A DNA stretch of 64,000 nt from Periconia sp. R9002 (GCA_023627715.1 JAMAHW010000079.1:62001-126000); one strand, 5' to 3'; shown: positions 48,436 through 61,278, numbered from the stretch's first letter. Notes: generated by a model from the sequence alone, not told the origin. Program-made: numbers and translations.

Positions 48436-49375
48436 TACATATGCAGGCTCAACTTCTCATAATTCTCGGCTTGGTGGGGTAAGTACATGTGTAGTTCACT
48501 GTTCACATGTACATGCTGCCCAGGTCATTATCTTCGATTCAGCTTTGTCTACAAAATTATCATGCAGAATCTACGGAAATTACTTATTCGTTTTTTTGAT
48601 GGTAAGAAATCGTCAACCAATACTGCATACCTACGTACATATCGAAGACATAATTTTTGCTCATTCGTAGTAATTACAGGACGGCAGGAGACATAGCGGT
48701 GGCTTCCCCGAGGGTCGATGGTGGATGGCACCACGACGCTAGTGCTAGCCCCCTTGGACGAGGTGGTTAACCGTTAGCTCACCAACTTCATGAATCGTTC
48801 CTTTAATCTCCACCATTCTCCAAACCTCCCCAACATGATCCCACCTACTCTGTAGACTTGTTCAAATTCTACCCGTGACAAACTCTCCCCCTATCTGACT
48901 CACAGAAACCACTCATCGCCCCGGTGACTGTGTGGCGACATCTCCAGGCTCCAGCGCTGAACTCGCGTTTATATCTACCCCACTGAACCGCAACGGAACT
49001 GAGACACCAACGACTGGCTTCGCGTCTTCATACCTTCGGTTGATTCTTTTCCTTCCATTGGGCCTTTCGTGCTTTTGCCAATCGGACATTTTCGTCAATT
49101 TCTCGCCTGCGTCGTTTTCTACCCGCTGGACTGCACACGCCCCGAACGCTCCCCCACTCCCGAAATCCTCACCGCAACACTAGCACATACCACCGCGTTC
49201 CGCATTCGCACTGAAACCATATAATATTAGGAGAGGTACGACAGAAGACATATACAGCTGTGGGAGAATTTGAGGAAGCTGAAGGCGCGGCGAGAGCCAG
49301 GTTCGGCGACGTTGGATTGCGGAGGAGGAAGGAGCGAGTCGCAGACTTCGAAGCAAGGGATGCGCGACTTCGGGA
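48436..49375. promoter_or_regulatory. Intergenic, 0.94 kb
   Basis: Holds the 3' flank of the esterase and the upstream region of the next gene. 48710-48790 has a GC-rich segment that is not a tRNA. 49240-49370 is purine-rich leader. Confidence 0.45.
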
Positions 49376-51172
49376 ATGGATCCTGAGAGCGTTGCCTTCC
49401 AGCCCCGCGACGATTTCTGGCGAATTCAGAACGAGATGCTCCGCGTCCAGCAGACTCAATCAGAACTGACTGATCGTCTAAATCGTCTGGAACGGCGCCA
49501 TGAGGATGATTCGCGCCTGAAGAACGTCTGGGGCACTGCATCGCCTTTCCCTTCAGTGCTGGGCGGCACCCCACAACAAGGTGCGTTTCCTTACTTCCGA
49601 GCTGGGCTTGAATTGAAAACGGGAGAACAATGTTGATTTGTTACAGTCCCGTTGCAGCAGCCAACGGCCGAACACTTCTCCAGCTTCGATGATGCCCCGA
49701 CTAACCTCATCGGAAACCTGCAGCTCGACGCCGATGATGAGCCACGTCGCATCGGAACCACTTCGCGTGCCAATAGCGTCCGTTTCGATGAGACGGCTGA
49801 TTATGGCCGCTGGGCCCACGCCTCGCGGTCATCTCTGGACCTGATTCCACGCACGGGTAGCGGGATGGGCGGGCATGCTATGAGCGAGCGTAGTTATTCA
49901 CACAAATCTATCGGTGGTCAGAGTTCAACAGGTCACTCTGTGCACTCTGCGACTTCTGGACGCGCGAATAGCTTGACAGGATATGGGTCGGGCAGCGCTA
50001 TAGAGCCGCCTGGCTTAGCTCCTGGGCTATTCATTCTAGGTTCCGTACCCGCCATCATTCGTTGCTGGCTGACGACTGTTTTCAAGCATGATACTATGTT
50101 ATATGCGGCTGTGTGCAGCGGTTCCTACGCTTCGTATCTTGACATTCGGCTCATTGAGCGGCTCGGTTTTCAGGACGAGGTTACTCGAAGTGATGATGGA
50201 ACACGTAGGATCAAGATACCCATCTATTTCCCCGAAGCCATCCCTGTTTCGTCATCTTCACATTCTAGCAGTCCTGCGCCTCAGCTCCCCTCCTTAACTG
50301 TGACCTTCACGGTGGTTGATAACCCAGATCTGGGGGACAACAAATCCATCCAAATCTTCCTAGGCAGCGATATGATGCGCGCACACAACGCTGACATTTT
50401 GTTCTCATCCAATCAGCTGACCCTGTATGATGATGATCAAAGTAAGATGCGAATTCCTCTTGTTCGCCCGGAGGATGAGCGAACCTTCAACTCTTTATAC
50501 GTTGGAGGTGGAGCCCGCATGACTGCTCTTCGGCAATCTCACGGAGAAGCGACGGAGCAGTCGGGATCTGGCTTGTTGAAGCCCGCTACCACGGAGGATG
50601 ATGCTGATTCCCGACATGATATGGAGCGTTCCATGGACAACTCCTCCAGATTGAACAGTGCTTCTGCCCCTGACTCGGAGGATGGATCGTCTGGGCGACC
50701 GAGTCTTGAGCAACGCCCTAGTCTTGTATTACGATCCGCTTCTGCAACCAAGGATTTGCAAGACTCCAGTCAAACTAGCACAACCACTCGATCGGCACCC
50801 TCGCCGGCCATCTGGAGCAACTGGCGACGTGAGACGGAGCGGTCCAGTTCGGTGGATGCTGCGAACGGATCGAGCTCGACGTATCAACGGCGAGATACGG
50901 GGATAAAAGTGCTGAAGAAACCAGGTACTCGTATTTCTTCGACCAGCGTCTCCCAAAACTCGCCGGTCACTGGACAGTCCCGGTTTTTCGATGATGGGAA
51001 AAGAAGGGAAAGTAATGTGAGTGAGACGGAAAGCAACGGACCGACCCTGAAGAGGGCCGTGTCTGGGGAAAAGGCGAAGGAAAACGGGTCATCGACATCG
51101 AAGGCCCCGACGTCGAATCCGGTGGGTGGAGCTTCGGCATTTGCTTGGTTGAATTCGAAGGGCATCAAGTGA
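49376..51172 (+). CDS. Conserved fungal protein with degenerate retropepsin-like domain
   Basis: Two exons (49376-49580, 49647-51172; GTGCGT...TTACAG) give 576 residues. Residues ~10-50 are a coiled coil (MLRVQQTQSELTDRLNRLER). About 60-215 is Ser/Gly-rich and disordered. A globular domain of about 125 residues follows: FILGSVPAIIRCWL, then AAVCSGSYASYLDIRLIERL, and later IQIFLGSDMMRAHNADILF and NQLTLYD. The order resembles a retropepsin fold (D-S/T-G-A-x-x-S ... I-L-G-x-D), but the catalytic Asp-Ser-Gly is replaced by Cys-Ser-Gly, so it is probably inactive. The C-terminal ~230 residues are Ser/Arg-rich and disordered. I recall homologues carrying the label ubiquitin carboxyl-terminal hydrolase 19, but no USP Cys or His box is present. 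Function unknown. Confidence 0.72.
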
Positions 51173-52519
51173 AGGTACCAGACATGTGCCTTTGGGATCA
51201 GGATCCTGGGTCTTTTAGCTGTTAAAAGGATATCTCAGACATGCTCAATAAACAACTGCCTACATGCGTACAAGGTACTAGGACGCCGACCCATGTTGAT
51301 TGAGCAAATCACGTGGGACTGGGCTGCATGTGAGTGGAATTCTGGCGCATATAATTTCCCAAATCAGGCTTAGTGCGTGTGCAGTATGATGGATAGCCGC
51401 CGCCGCAACGCGGGCGGAAGAAACTTTTTTTTTCTTTTTTTTTGTCCCTTGCGGAGGGGTCAGCCCTGTAACAACTCAAAAATAGATATCTACGAGGGCG
51501 GTTATTCGGCTGTGTTACACACAATACCTAGTTATCGGTAGGTGGCATGCATGCAGCGGTGTTTGCGGACTGTTTGTTTGGAGAGAAGTGTTTCTTTCAT
51601 CTTTCCTTGTTTCCCCACTCCACGGAGCAGCTCACTTTCGTCATCTGGTGACCAGATTCATAGGGTTTGCGATTGTCCATGAACTTGAAATACAGTAAAT
51701 GGACAATTTGACGATGGAAGCATCGTCAGGGTGAGAGAAGGTTCTATGCCAAGCGGGCGGGCTGCGTGGGTTGCTCGCTAGTTTTGCACTCCCCACGGTG
51801 CCGGTGACGGTGGTGACGGTGGTATGTAGACGCCCCCATGTACTTGGCCAGCTCCAACCTTTTTAGCAACACAATAAGACAGGTCAATTCGACTGTAAAT
51901 CCACTGTGGTGAAAACAATCACATCTATTTTATAGAGTGAGGGTGAGAGAAACAGAGTGCTCTACCTAAGAGCGAGGAGAGCAGGTGTAGTACATAGGGA
52001 CCTCCCTGTACCTGCTGCCGCTACCTTACCAGCTTGGCTACTCCTACCTAGCACCAGGTACCTTGCCTTTCTCTGCCTTTGCCTCTTCGACTTTTCACAT
52101 TATTCACACCGCCTTCCTCGCCGGCGCCTCGTATATCCATACTCCACCCACCCGCAAGTCTTTCCTGTTGCTGCTGCACGGCCAACAGACTGGCTCACGC
52201 ATTTTCGGGTCGGCTTCCTCTTTATTGTTCCGCCTCAGCCCGCAATTCGCCTGTCCCACGCCCGTCGTCTGCCTGGCCCTGAAGCCCAGGTAGACTCTCC
52301 AGCTTCACCACGGCCTCAACAAAGAAGCGGAAGATTGCCCCCCAAACCGATATCCCTTCCCACCATCAGCACCCCCCACAGCATAACAATCTCCCGCCGA
52401 ATGAGGGGACTGGCGTAGCCCCACGCTCCTCCCCGCTACCACAACCACCACCCTCATCAACCTCGACCACCACAACCCTGCCTGCTTCCGCCTCCCCTCC
52501 GCGCTTCCTCCCTCCCCAC
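51173..52519. promoter_or_regulatory. Intergenic, 1.35 kb, upstream of the USP gene
   Basis: Contains the 3' flank of the pseudo-retropepsin gene and a long leader for the deubiquitinase. A T9/T9 run lies near 51425-51442, a GGTGACGGTGGTGACGGTGG repeat near 51800-51820, and 52050-52510 is C-rich (likely 5' UTR). No gene is supported; a leader frame at 51957-52418 is compositional. Confidence 0.5.
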
Positions 52520-55500
52520 ATGCACGACGAGGTTTACGACGCTAGTTCCGAATCCACAAACACCTTCTCCAGAGAGCCCGCCACCGCTGCGAGCTCCCCC
52601 AGCGAGGCCTACGCTCACTTGACCCTGGACGGTGAGCCTATGGCCGCCGAGGCAGACCCTACGCGTTCCTCCGATCATAAGCCCCATATCCGCGCGTCGT
52701 CTCCTGCGAAGCGTCTGCACTCCGACATGGACGACAGTCCCATGGACATCGACGCTCAGTCTTCCGCCCGCCGCAACAGCGGCCAGTCAAGCCCCCGCGC
52801 TACCAAGTCGGTTTCAACTCCTCAACGAAGTTTGCGGGCCACGTCTGTCGAAATGGCCGATGCCACTTCTAACGGAAGTTCCGAATCTACCTCGCTTTCC
52901 AACGTGGAATCCACGGCAACCAGTCTGTCCACTACACCGTCGTCCGATCTACCTAGCCTCGAAGAGCAGGTGAACAAGGTTCTTGCTCTGTCGAGGAAAC
53001 CGCTCAAGGATGGTCAGGTGGGCTACATCGTGTCTCATTCGTGGTTGGAGCGCGTGTGGGCCCGGACACCACAATATGCTGACAAGCAACGCGAGTTCAG
53101 CAAAACGGCTACGGAAGGTGCCATTGGACCTGTGGATAATTCCAACTTGGTTGATCCAGGTATGTTTGCGCTAGATCAACTACTGATATCGTGTATTAAT
53201 TATGATTAGCAGTGCTTGCTGAAGACCTGGCTGACCAGCAAGGCGACGATTTCATTTCCCTCCGTCCCAATCTTACCCTTGAGCAAGATTTCGAAGTGCT
53301 TCCCGAAGAAGCTTGGAATCATATTGTCGCATGGTACGGTGTCAAAGAAGGGACTCCCGTCATCAAACGTTATGCTCACGACACCTCTCCTGATGAATTT
53401 ACGACCAATATCCAATATGAACTCAACCCCCCCGTTTTCACCATCCGCAAAGTCCGAAGGCATGTTCCATCAACGCACCAACCTTCCAAAAAACTGGTTG
53501 CAAGTCGAAGCGACAACTTTGTCGAGTTTATGAAAGCTGCAAAGCGGGCAGCAGGTATAGACGTTAATCACACCATTCGGATATGGAGGATACTCAACAC
53601 TCCTACGGCTACAGACGAGCCGGCGCAGCAGCCGTCCGGCATCCTGACCCCTGAGGCTTCACCCCCACGCACTCTGCCTCCAACTCCGGCAAATCCACCG
53701 CTTATTATTGACGCCGCGTCCCTAGCAAGTTTGGAAATAGGCACACAACGGGAAGAGGTCACTGGTAAAGACGAGAAAGCAAACGAGGTCTTTAACGATG
53801 ATTTGAATCTTTCTGGGGCAGGCTTAGCCGAAGATCAGGTCCTCGTTTTAGAAGAGCAGGGCGAAAATGGAAACTATATCACAGATACTCTAGTGAAAGC
53901 CGCGGCCAAGTCTAATGCATCAGAAAGTAAAGCTGTCGTAAAAGCCACCAAGAGCGCCACGAACAGTGGCAGGAGTACTCCTGCACCTTCCGGGGCGATG
54001 ACACGAGGACGCACTAGAAGTGGCAGAACCCGAGGCACTGCAGGTCTTACCAATCTGGGGAATACCTGCTACATGAATTCTGCACTCCAATGTATTCGCA
54101 GTGTAGAGGAGTTGGCTGTGTATTTCCTGTCCGGCAAGTATAAGAGGGAAATCAACACCGATAACCCCCTTGGTCATAATGGAAATATTGCCAAGGCGTA
54201 TGCCGGCTTGATGGCTGCGATATACGATGAAAACGGGACCTCTTCTTTCGCGCCCAAGAATTTCAAAAATACGCTCGGCCGCGCTCAACCAATCTTCTCT
54301 GGCTATGGGCAACAAGATTCTCAGGAATTCCTTAGTTTTTTGGTCGATGGTCTCCACGAGGACTTGAACAGGATCCACAAAAAGCCTTATACCGAAAACC
54401 CTGAGTCCGATGACAACACCCACCGGGATCCCGAAGCTATCAAGGCCTTAGGTGAGAAATTCCGTGCCATTCATCGCGCCCGCAACGATTCCGTGGCCAT
54501 GGATCTTTTTAATGGCTTCTATAAAAACACAATGGTTTGCCCAGACTGCGAGAAGGTCAGCATTACCTTTGATCCATTCAGTTTGGTGACTCTCCAGCTT
54601 CCAGTCGAGCAAACTTGGCAACACACTGTCCGCTTTGTTCCCTGGCGTGGGAGGATGTGGGATGTTCAAGTGGACATTGATAAGCACGCTTCTATCAAAG
54701 CGCTCAAAGAATATGTGGGGAAACGTTTTGGCGTAGACGCAAATCGGATCATGGCTTCCGAAGTCTACAGCCACAAGTATTACAAGCACTTTGAGGATTC
54801 GGCTTTGGTCTCCGAAATCCAACAACGCGATGACATCGTTCTATATGAGCTTGACGGCATCCCTACCAACTGGCCTCCGCCAAAAAGCAAGAAAAAGAAG
54901 AGTTATATGACTTACACTAGCAGCTTGTATGGCCATGATTCCCACGAAGACATTCCCGAGGTGTCCAACGCTGCTCATGACAACGTCCTTATCCCCATCT
55001 TACACCGAACGCCAAGCTCGAATTCATCATACCGAACATGGAATATGAGCTTGTGGCCGTCGTTCATTCTTGTTAACCGCGAGGAGGCAAAAGATTACGA
55101 CAGCATTTTCAAGAAAGTTCTTACCAAAGTTGGACAAATGACGTCGCGCGATATCTTCACGGAAATCACTGACCACTCGCTGACAAATTCTCGTACCGGC
55201 TCAGATGTCGTTGTGACCACCGAGGAAGATGCATCACCCAATGGCGATGCTCGCGTCCAAGATGGATCCATCGATGGTGAAGACAATATGGTAGAGGTAA
55301 CGATGACAGACCCAGCGGAAACACCGCAAAATCCCTCTTCAGATCCAGATGACCTCCCAGAGGTTCTTCGCCCGGGCACTTTTATACCGCCAGAGTTCCA
55401 CCAATTGTTCAGCATGAACCACTCGCGCGCTGCTAACGAATATATTCCCACTGGTTGGAGTTCAGTCGACGCAAACAAGAATTTCGAGGCAATATCCAAA

Positions 55501-57146
55501 CGAGTGCGCGTTGCCTCTTCTAGAGGTTCATCGATGCATTCGTTAGATGATGCTAGCAACTCAGTGTCCAGCGATGAGGACGATGCTCCTCAATTTTCTG
55601 CCGACGCTCAAGCTTCGATCGAAGCAGCCACTCAAAGCAGCGATGAGGACGAAAATATCATGCAACCTTCGATAGAGACAAACAACTTCTCCCGCAACGG
55701 GCGCCAGAGGCCCAAGAACAAGAAGTTGTCCAAACATGAGAAGAAGCTCCTACGCAACAAGAACCGCAAAACGTACAGCAAGAAGGGCAAAGGCAGTTTG
55801 GCGCAGCCCACGAAATCGTATGAGGAACCAGAGGATGAGGATGACGAGCGACTCATCAAAATGGGCGAAGCCATCGTTCTCGACTGGACCGCAGAGGCAT
55901 TTGAGGGTCTCTTTGAGGGTGTCAACACTGATGACTCGCGTGGCATGGAGACTACAAAGTTCATTGAGTTGCTGGAAGACGAAGAGTTGAAGGCAAAGAA
56001 AGCCCGACGGATAGCTCGCCGTAAGAACGGCATCACGCTTGACGAATGTTTCGCAGAGACATCGAAGAGCGAAGTCCTGTCGGAAGATAATGCCTGGTAT
56101 TGCAGTCGGTGCAAAGAGCTACGCCGTGCTACCAAAACATTAGAAATCTGGACCGCGCCTGACATTCTTGTCGTACATTTGAAGCGTTTCAGCTCCCATC
56201 GAGCTTTCAGAGACAAGGTCGATGCGCTAGTCGATTTCCCCATGGAAGGCTTGGACTTGACAGGCAAGGTTGGCTTGCCGGAGGACAAGGAACTCATTTA
56301 CGATCTGTTCGCTGTCGACAATCATTATGGAGGGCTCGGTGGAGGTCATTATACCGCTTTCGCGAAGAACTTCTTCGATCAACAGTGGTATGAATATAAT
56401 GGTACGTTCTCCTTCTCATACTTCATCACCGCTGTATCTCATTCTAACTCAATATTTCAGACTCGAGCGTCTCCAAATGCGGCCGAAGCGTCGTGACAAC
56501 AGCGGCCTACCTTCTCTTCTACCGTCGCCGTTCAGCCGGCCCTTTAGGCCCTCCAGCCCTTCAGGAGATTGTCAGCAAGTGGCGCGACCCCGACATGACG
56601 GACGGCGACGAGGAAAACGACGGAGCAAGCTCGCGTAACGACTCGCCGGCGGGAAACGGCTTGCGCCTCGACGCCTCGTCCCGCAATGGGTCGTCGAGCG
56701 CTTTCGCAGCGGGAGCCGGAGCCCTGCGCGGGGGTGGTTCGGGCGGAGTCGGGAGCCTAGCTCTGAGCGGAGCCGCAGCCGCGACTCCGGGCGTTGACGA
56801 TGAGGAACTCGACCCTCCGCCTTACGACGAGGGCTTCTCGGAACCCACCCTCCACGAGGTGTACGCACCCTTGCACAACGCGACGCACTCGACGTGGAAC
56901 TTTGCCAGCCTCACGGACGACACGCCCTTGCAGGCCGATGATGGCGACGACGCTGCGAGCGACCAGGTCAATGCCGGCGATGATGAGTCGTTGGAGGATC
57001 GCATGCAGGACTTTGACAACGATCGCGAGGAGTTTGTCATGAGTGCCGACTATGAGGGTGGTGGAGGGCATGGAGGTGCGACTACGCCTTTGTTGGCGGG
57101 TAGTGGTGAGCAGGACGATAGCGACGTGGCTGAGATTAGAGTATAA
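52520..57146 (+). CDS. UBP12: Ubiquitin carboxyl-terminal hydrolase, DUSP-USP type (Ubp12/USP15-like)
   Basis: A cysteine protease that removes ubiquitin from proteins. Three exons (52520-53159, 53213-56401, 56461-57146) encode 1,504 residues. The N-terminal ~150 residues are Ser-rich. A DUSP domain spans ~155-310 (GYIVSHSWLERVWART, WNHIVAWYGVKEGTPVIKR). The USP core begins with the Cys box GLTNLGNTCYMNSALQC (Cys499), followed by GYGQQDSQEFLSFLVDGLHEDL. A zinc Cys pair is seen at MVCPDCEK and a second at WYCSRCKE. The His box is GGGHYTAFAKNF (His1259), and splicing rebuilds WYEYND (Asp1277) then SSVSKC and the end of the catalytic domain. The insert between catalytic halves is acidic/Lys-rich, as in Ubp12/USP4/USP15. 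The acidic tail after 1305 is low complexity. All triad residues are present. Assignment to Ubp12 among USPs is by domain layout. Confidence 0.93.
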
Positions 57147-58261
57147 GAGATGGGGAGGGGGGTTGTATATGTTTGCATGGGATTGAGGGAAGGATAGAGT
57201 CAATGAGTCAATGAAACCCTCAGCGTCGAGGAGGGGGACGCGGTGAAAAGGAATCCGCTTACCAGAGGTTTTTTTTTTCCAATGAGCCATCATTGTTTTG
57301 TCTTTTTTTTTAGTCCGGTTTCCGGGGTTTCTTCAACGGGGTTATGGGTTTCCATCGTCTTTTTCTCTCTCCCACTACGTATTTTTTTTCTTCTTCCATC
57401 GTGACGATCGATAAAGATTCATGAGTGAAGCTAGGCTGGCATAAAAGAATAAAAGAAAGCAAGAAAGAAAGAAAGAAAGAGCATTCTGTTATATAATATG
57501 TATACGGTGTAACGAGGGATTTTAAAAAAAAAAGAATGGGAGAAATTACAATGAGAAAAATGTGAGCTTTTTTTTGTATTTCGTTTTAACCATCGTTGTT
57601 AAAAGGACAAAAAGGGAAAAAAAGAAAAAAAGAAAAAAAAAAAAAAAGATTGCAAGTGTGTGTGAGAAACGTCACGTCACGTCACATCACTCACATAATA
57701 GGATTGCATTTTTTTTATTTTTTTATTTTTTACAAAGGAAACAAACGAACGAACGGGAGGGGGGGAGGGTTTCGATAGAAGTGAAATCCTCCTCCTCCTG
57801 GGTTCCCTCGCATCCCATGTTTATGTAGGAATCGGTCGAGTGAAGTGAAATGTGTGTGCGTTTTGTTTGATGGTCTGACGGAATTGGGAGGTTGGTAGGT
57901 AGGTTAGTATAAGGAAGTAAAGGGTGAGGGGACGGGGGAAGAAGGTTTGGATAGGTGGGTGGGTAGGTACGAGTTGGGGGATATGTAGACAGAAAGGCAG
58001 AATACAGAGGGGCGTGGATGGGGTTTAGAGGGGTTTTTTTTGGATGAGGTACATGTGTCACGTTCTTCTTTTGATGAAAATTTTCGTTTGATTGGATTAT
58101 GTGTGTGAAAGAAAGAAACGAGATTCCATATATGCCATTTTTTTTTTCATGATTTGTATACCTAGCTAGCTAGCTATACCATACCATCCACACGATTCAA
58201 TGAGATTGCCTAAGCTAACCCACCTGTCCCATCTCGTCCAAAGACTCACTTACCCTCTTCA
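57147..58261. other. Intergenic between convergent genes, 1.1 kb, low complexity
   Basis: Long 3' flanks with homopolymer runs: T8-9 at 57271-57312, GAAA/AAAG repeats at 57455-57480, A-rich 57600-57650 and T-rich 57708-57735, then TAGC repeats at 58163-58174. No coding sequence is supported. Confidence 0.65.
57455..57481 (+). repeat. AAAG microsatellite
   Basis: A tetranucleotide AAAG-type run of about six copies in the 3' flank of the USP gene; nearby A- and T-tracts make this a likely length-variable site. Confidence 0.8.
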
Positions 58262-59858
58262 CTACTCAAACCCAACAACCCACCCATCCCCCACCACCCC
58301 ACCCCTCGCATCCACGCCGCCCCAAAAAACAACCTTCCTCTTCTCCGCACTCAGCACGTCCGCCGCGAACCTCGATCGCGGGCCAGGATGTAATTTCCCT
58401 TCTTTAACCTCCTCATCGCCCTCCACCTTCCCTCCTTCGTCCTTCCCGGTACTACTAACCAGATCCCTCACCTTCGCCGCCGCATTTTCCACCTTCTTTG
58501 TGATGGAGGAGGAAGGCTGAATCGGGTCCGAGGGCACGACGATGTCGACTTCGGCCCACGACCACGTCCCGCTCGAGGCGCCGACACTGGTGCGGAGTGT
58601 GTCTTTTAGGTGGGCGGGTTTGAGGGGGTTGGTGAGTGCGGGTGCTGTCGCTGCTGCTGCTGCGTTATCGGACGGGAAGGGGTTTTGTAGGAGTGGGGAA
58701 GAGGGGAGCTGGAGCGCCCATGTGTCGCTCCATTGTGTGGGCGGTGGTTCGTCGTCTGAGGTTGTGGTCGGGGGAGGAGGCGTGTCGCGGGCACCGAGGA
58801 GGTAGACGAGGTAGTTTCTTCCGTAGCCTGTGGTGATGGGGACTAAGGCGCCGTCGCGACGGGCGCGCGGGCCTGGGGCGAGGGGGTTTGTGGGGAAGGT
58901 TAGGGTTGTCCATTTTGTTTTTGTTGAATTCCCGTCATCGGTGGTGGATACAGCGCTCTTGTCTGCGGGAGATGTAGCGGAGACTGGGAGGATATGAAGG
59001 GAGCTGCTCATCGGGTCCTCGGATGAGATAAGGTACAAGTGACTGTCTGTGAGTGCGGCGTTCGTGGGCGAGGCAAGTGCTGGCGGGTTCGGGAGAGCGT
59101 GCCAGGTAGAAGTAGGGACGTCGAAGCGCCACAGATCGGAGGAGACGCGACCGTCCTCTGTGGTACCGCCGTAGAGGAACAGAGCTTTCTCGTCTTTGGC
59201 AGTGGACGACGAGGATGGGGATGCAAAGAGGCGTGCGCCGACACGCGGTCCTGGTGCGGTTTCTGACGAGCTGCTGCTGAGCTGGCTCCATGTTTTGGTC
59301 CATGGGTCGTACAGCCAGATCCTTGAGTTCTCATCGAGGGGCGATCCAGAAGCATCTGCCCCACCGTAGATGGCGACTTGAGAGTTGAAGGCGCAGGCGG
59401 CGTGCTGTGTCCGTGGACCTGGGACGTTGCCGTCAGTTGAGGAGGCGGAGGGAAGGGCTGGAATGAGTTGGTATTCTGCCTCGTGGTGGTAGTTTTTTTC
59501 CTTGTCGGAACGCAGGTTGATTATGTGGATGTCGTTTGTGGCGACTTCCCCTGTGGAGGTGGTGCCACCGAAGATGTAGACTTTGTTGTCGATGATGGTG
59601 ATGCTGTGGTGCGAGCGTGTGAGGGACCGTCTACTTGAGACATTAGATTTTGTTCGTGGTATCTATACTTGCGAAAGGTGTGAAGAAACTTTACCGATTC
59701 AAATCTTCATCATCTGCGGTGGCTATACGCGTGAAGGTCGCTTTGAGAGGTTGGGTGGGTTTGGTTAGGATGTAACCAGCCGTTCCAACTTGCGCAGTCG
59801 TCGAGATGACTTGCTCGGCAGCCAATGCGATGCCCGCGCCTGCTGCTACTTCTGCCAT
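58262..59858 (-). CDS. Kelch-repeat (galactose-oxidase-like beta-propeller) protein
   Basis: Two exons (59858-59695 and 59630-58262; GTAAAG...AAGTAG, 64 nt) encode 510 residues. Kelch motifs are spread along the chain: VYIFGGTTSTGEVATNDIHI, AIYGGADASGSPLDEN with IWLYDPWTKTWSQL, ALFLYGGTTEDGRVSSDLWR with FDVPTSTWHALP, LVYLLGARD with WSDTWALQL, and KVVFWGGVDARGG near the end. That implies five to six blades. Joining the exons gives DLNRRSLTRSHHSITIIDNK, where the first blade begins. There is no signal peptide, so it is probably cytosolic. Kelch propellers serve as interaction platforms; the partner is unknown. The C-terminal part has Pro/Thr- and Ala-rich loops and the 58390-58560 segment is charged. 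Convergent with the USP gene. Confidence 0.87.
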
Positions 59859-60535
59859 GATTTTAATGCGTTTCCGTGTGAAGGAAGGACTTGGTTGAAT
59901 AAGTGTACGGTGATGCTGCGGGGATTAGGTTAAGTAGTACTTTTGCGTGAGATTCCAGACCACTCATGCAACCGATGACGTCAGATGTGTGAGATGCTTT
60001 GAGTATCCGATAAAGCTTCTGAGTCTGTCCCGGCGAACACTCCAAAAACTGAATCACCAATTCAGTAAGACTTGGTATATCGGTATTGTCGGTGGGCGTA
60101 GGCTCGGGGCTCTTGGTGGATGCGATTCAGACGCGGTGAATGCGATGGCACGCGACCACTCCGAGCTAATGCAGGTACTCGTTCTGAACACAATTTCCGA
60201 TTGGGCATTCGAAATGACGTTCATCTGGTACATGCGGGTACCTATGTATGTACTACAGTGCAACACACGAACATATTTTTATCACGTCAATTAAGGCAGT
60301 AAGACTTTTGGAAGAGAGAATTAATTCCTTCATTTTCCCTGTGTTACATGATTCATGCCAGTTCCATAACTCCAGACCCATGCAAACCGTTTGCATTGAA
60401 ATGCATCTTGATGTTGAGAACAATCCCCGCCGAAACCGTAAATCGTGTTTCCATCGACCTCAAACTTTTTCGAAGATACCCGAGACAGTGTCTGTAAATC
60501 AAGCAAGCTAACAGAGCACCGCAGAGAATGCCGAC
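59859..60535. promoter_or_regulatory. Intergenic, 0.68 kb
   Basis: Lies between the Kelch start and the 3' end of the membrane-protein gene, both on the minus strand. Open frames on the plus strand here are short and have no domain. Confidence 0.5.
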
Positions 60536-61278
60536 TTATTTGTGAGCAGCACCCTCCTGGCTCTTTCCAGAGTCGGAGGAAGAAGTTGACTTGGGGCGAG
60601 AAGCTTCAGCATCGCGAAGCTTCATAGACTTCAGCATCATGCGGCGGGTGAAGAAGACAGTGCCGATGATGGTGATGATCAAAAGCGCAGCCATGAAGGA
60701 AGCGCAGATGACCAGGTTGTTGGCAACCTCGTAGTGCTCGGTGTTGGAGTCACGAGCAACCAGCTTGTCTGGAAAAGGGAGTATAGTTAGTATATGTTGA
60801 GAATGTTCTTTCGATGCAGTATCCAAAGACCAGGATGACATGTCAAGTGCGTTGGTGTTGTTTGGTAGAGGGTTAACTTACGAGTAGAGGCAACAGCGAC
60901 ACCGTGCTGGAATTGATCGAAGGTGACGGTGCAGACATCGTCCTCCCACTTGCCCTTGTAGGCGCTGCAGAGGGCCTCGTTGACAACGACGTAGCAACCG
61001 CCTTCTTGCTCACGCCAGGTACCGCCGTGGGCGGTGCACTCGTCGGGCTTGATGCCGTAGACCTTGCCGTCGAACATGTAAGGGCCGGCCCTAAGAGTGG
61101 TTCATATTAGCAGATGCTTCAAAGATTGATTCAATATATATAGCAAAATGACAAACGAAATAAGCAAGAGAGTCTCGTACGGGACGTGGGCGACTTTGTC
61201 CGTCGCGTTCTGGTCCTTGACGGCTTTGCGGAAATCGCAATCGATGTCTCCCTCGAGGCAAGAGAAGACGTGACCCAT
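60536..61278 (-). CDS. Small single-pass membrane protein with paired Cys-Gly-Trp-Cys motifs
   Basis: Three exons (61278-61181, 61090-60882, 60768-60536), phases matching, encode 179 residues. The N-terminal ~102 residues hold eight or so cysteines, including two similar motifs, CTAHGGTWREQEGGC and CSAYKGKWEDDVC (C-x4-G-x-W-x(4,6)-C), and an earlier CLEGDIDC. One transmembrane helix follows (NNLVICASFMAALLIITIIG, about 121-140), then a basic stretch (FFTRRMMLKSMKLRD) and a Ser/Lys tail. There is no N-terminal signal peptide, so either a non-cleaved type III orientation with the Cys-rich part outside, or a tail-anchor-like topology, is possible; the positive charges after the helix favour a cytosolic C-terminus. 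I do not recognise the family. Exon boundaries are well supported by GTACG/GTAAGT donors. Confidence 0.75.

Noticed and set aside
48720..48790. tRNA-like GC-rich segment with GGTGGTTAACCGTTAGCTC
   Set aside because: No cloverleaf could be folded by eye and no T-loop GGTTCGAATCC-type box is present.
51957..52418. 153-residue plus-strand frame before the USP gene
   Set aside because: C-rich leader sequence read in three overlapping frames; no domain and no consistent coding signal.
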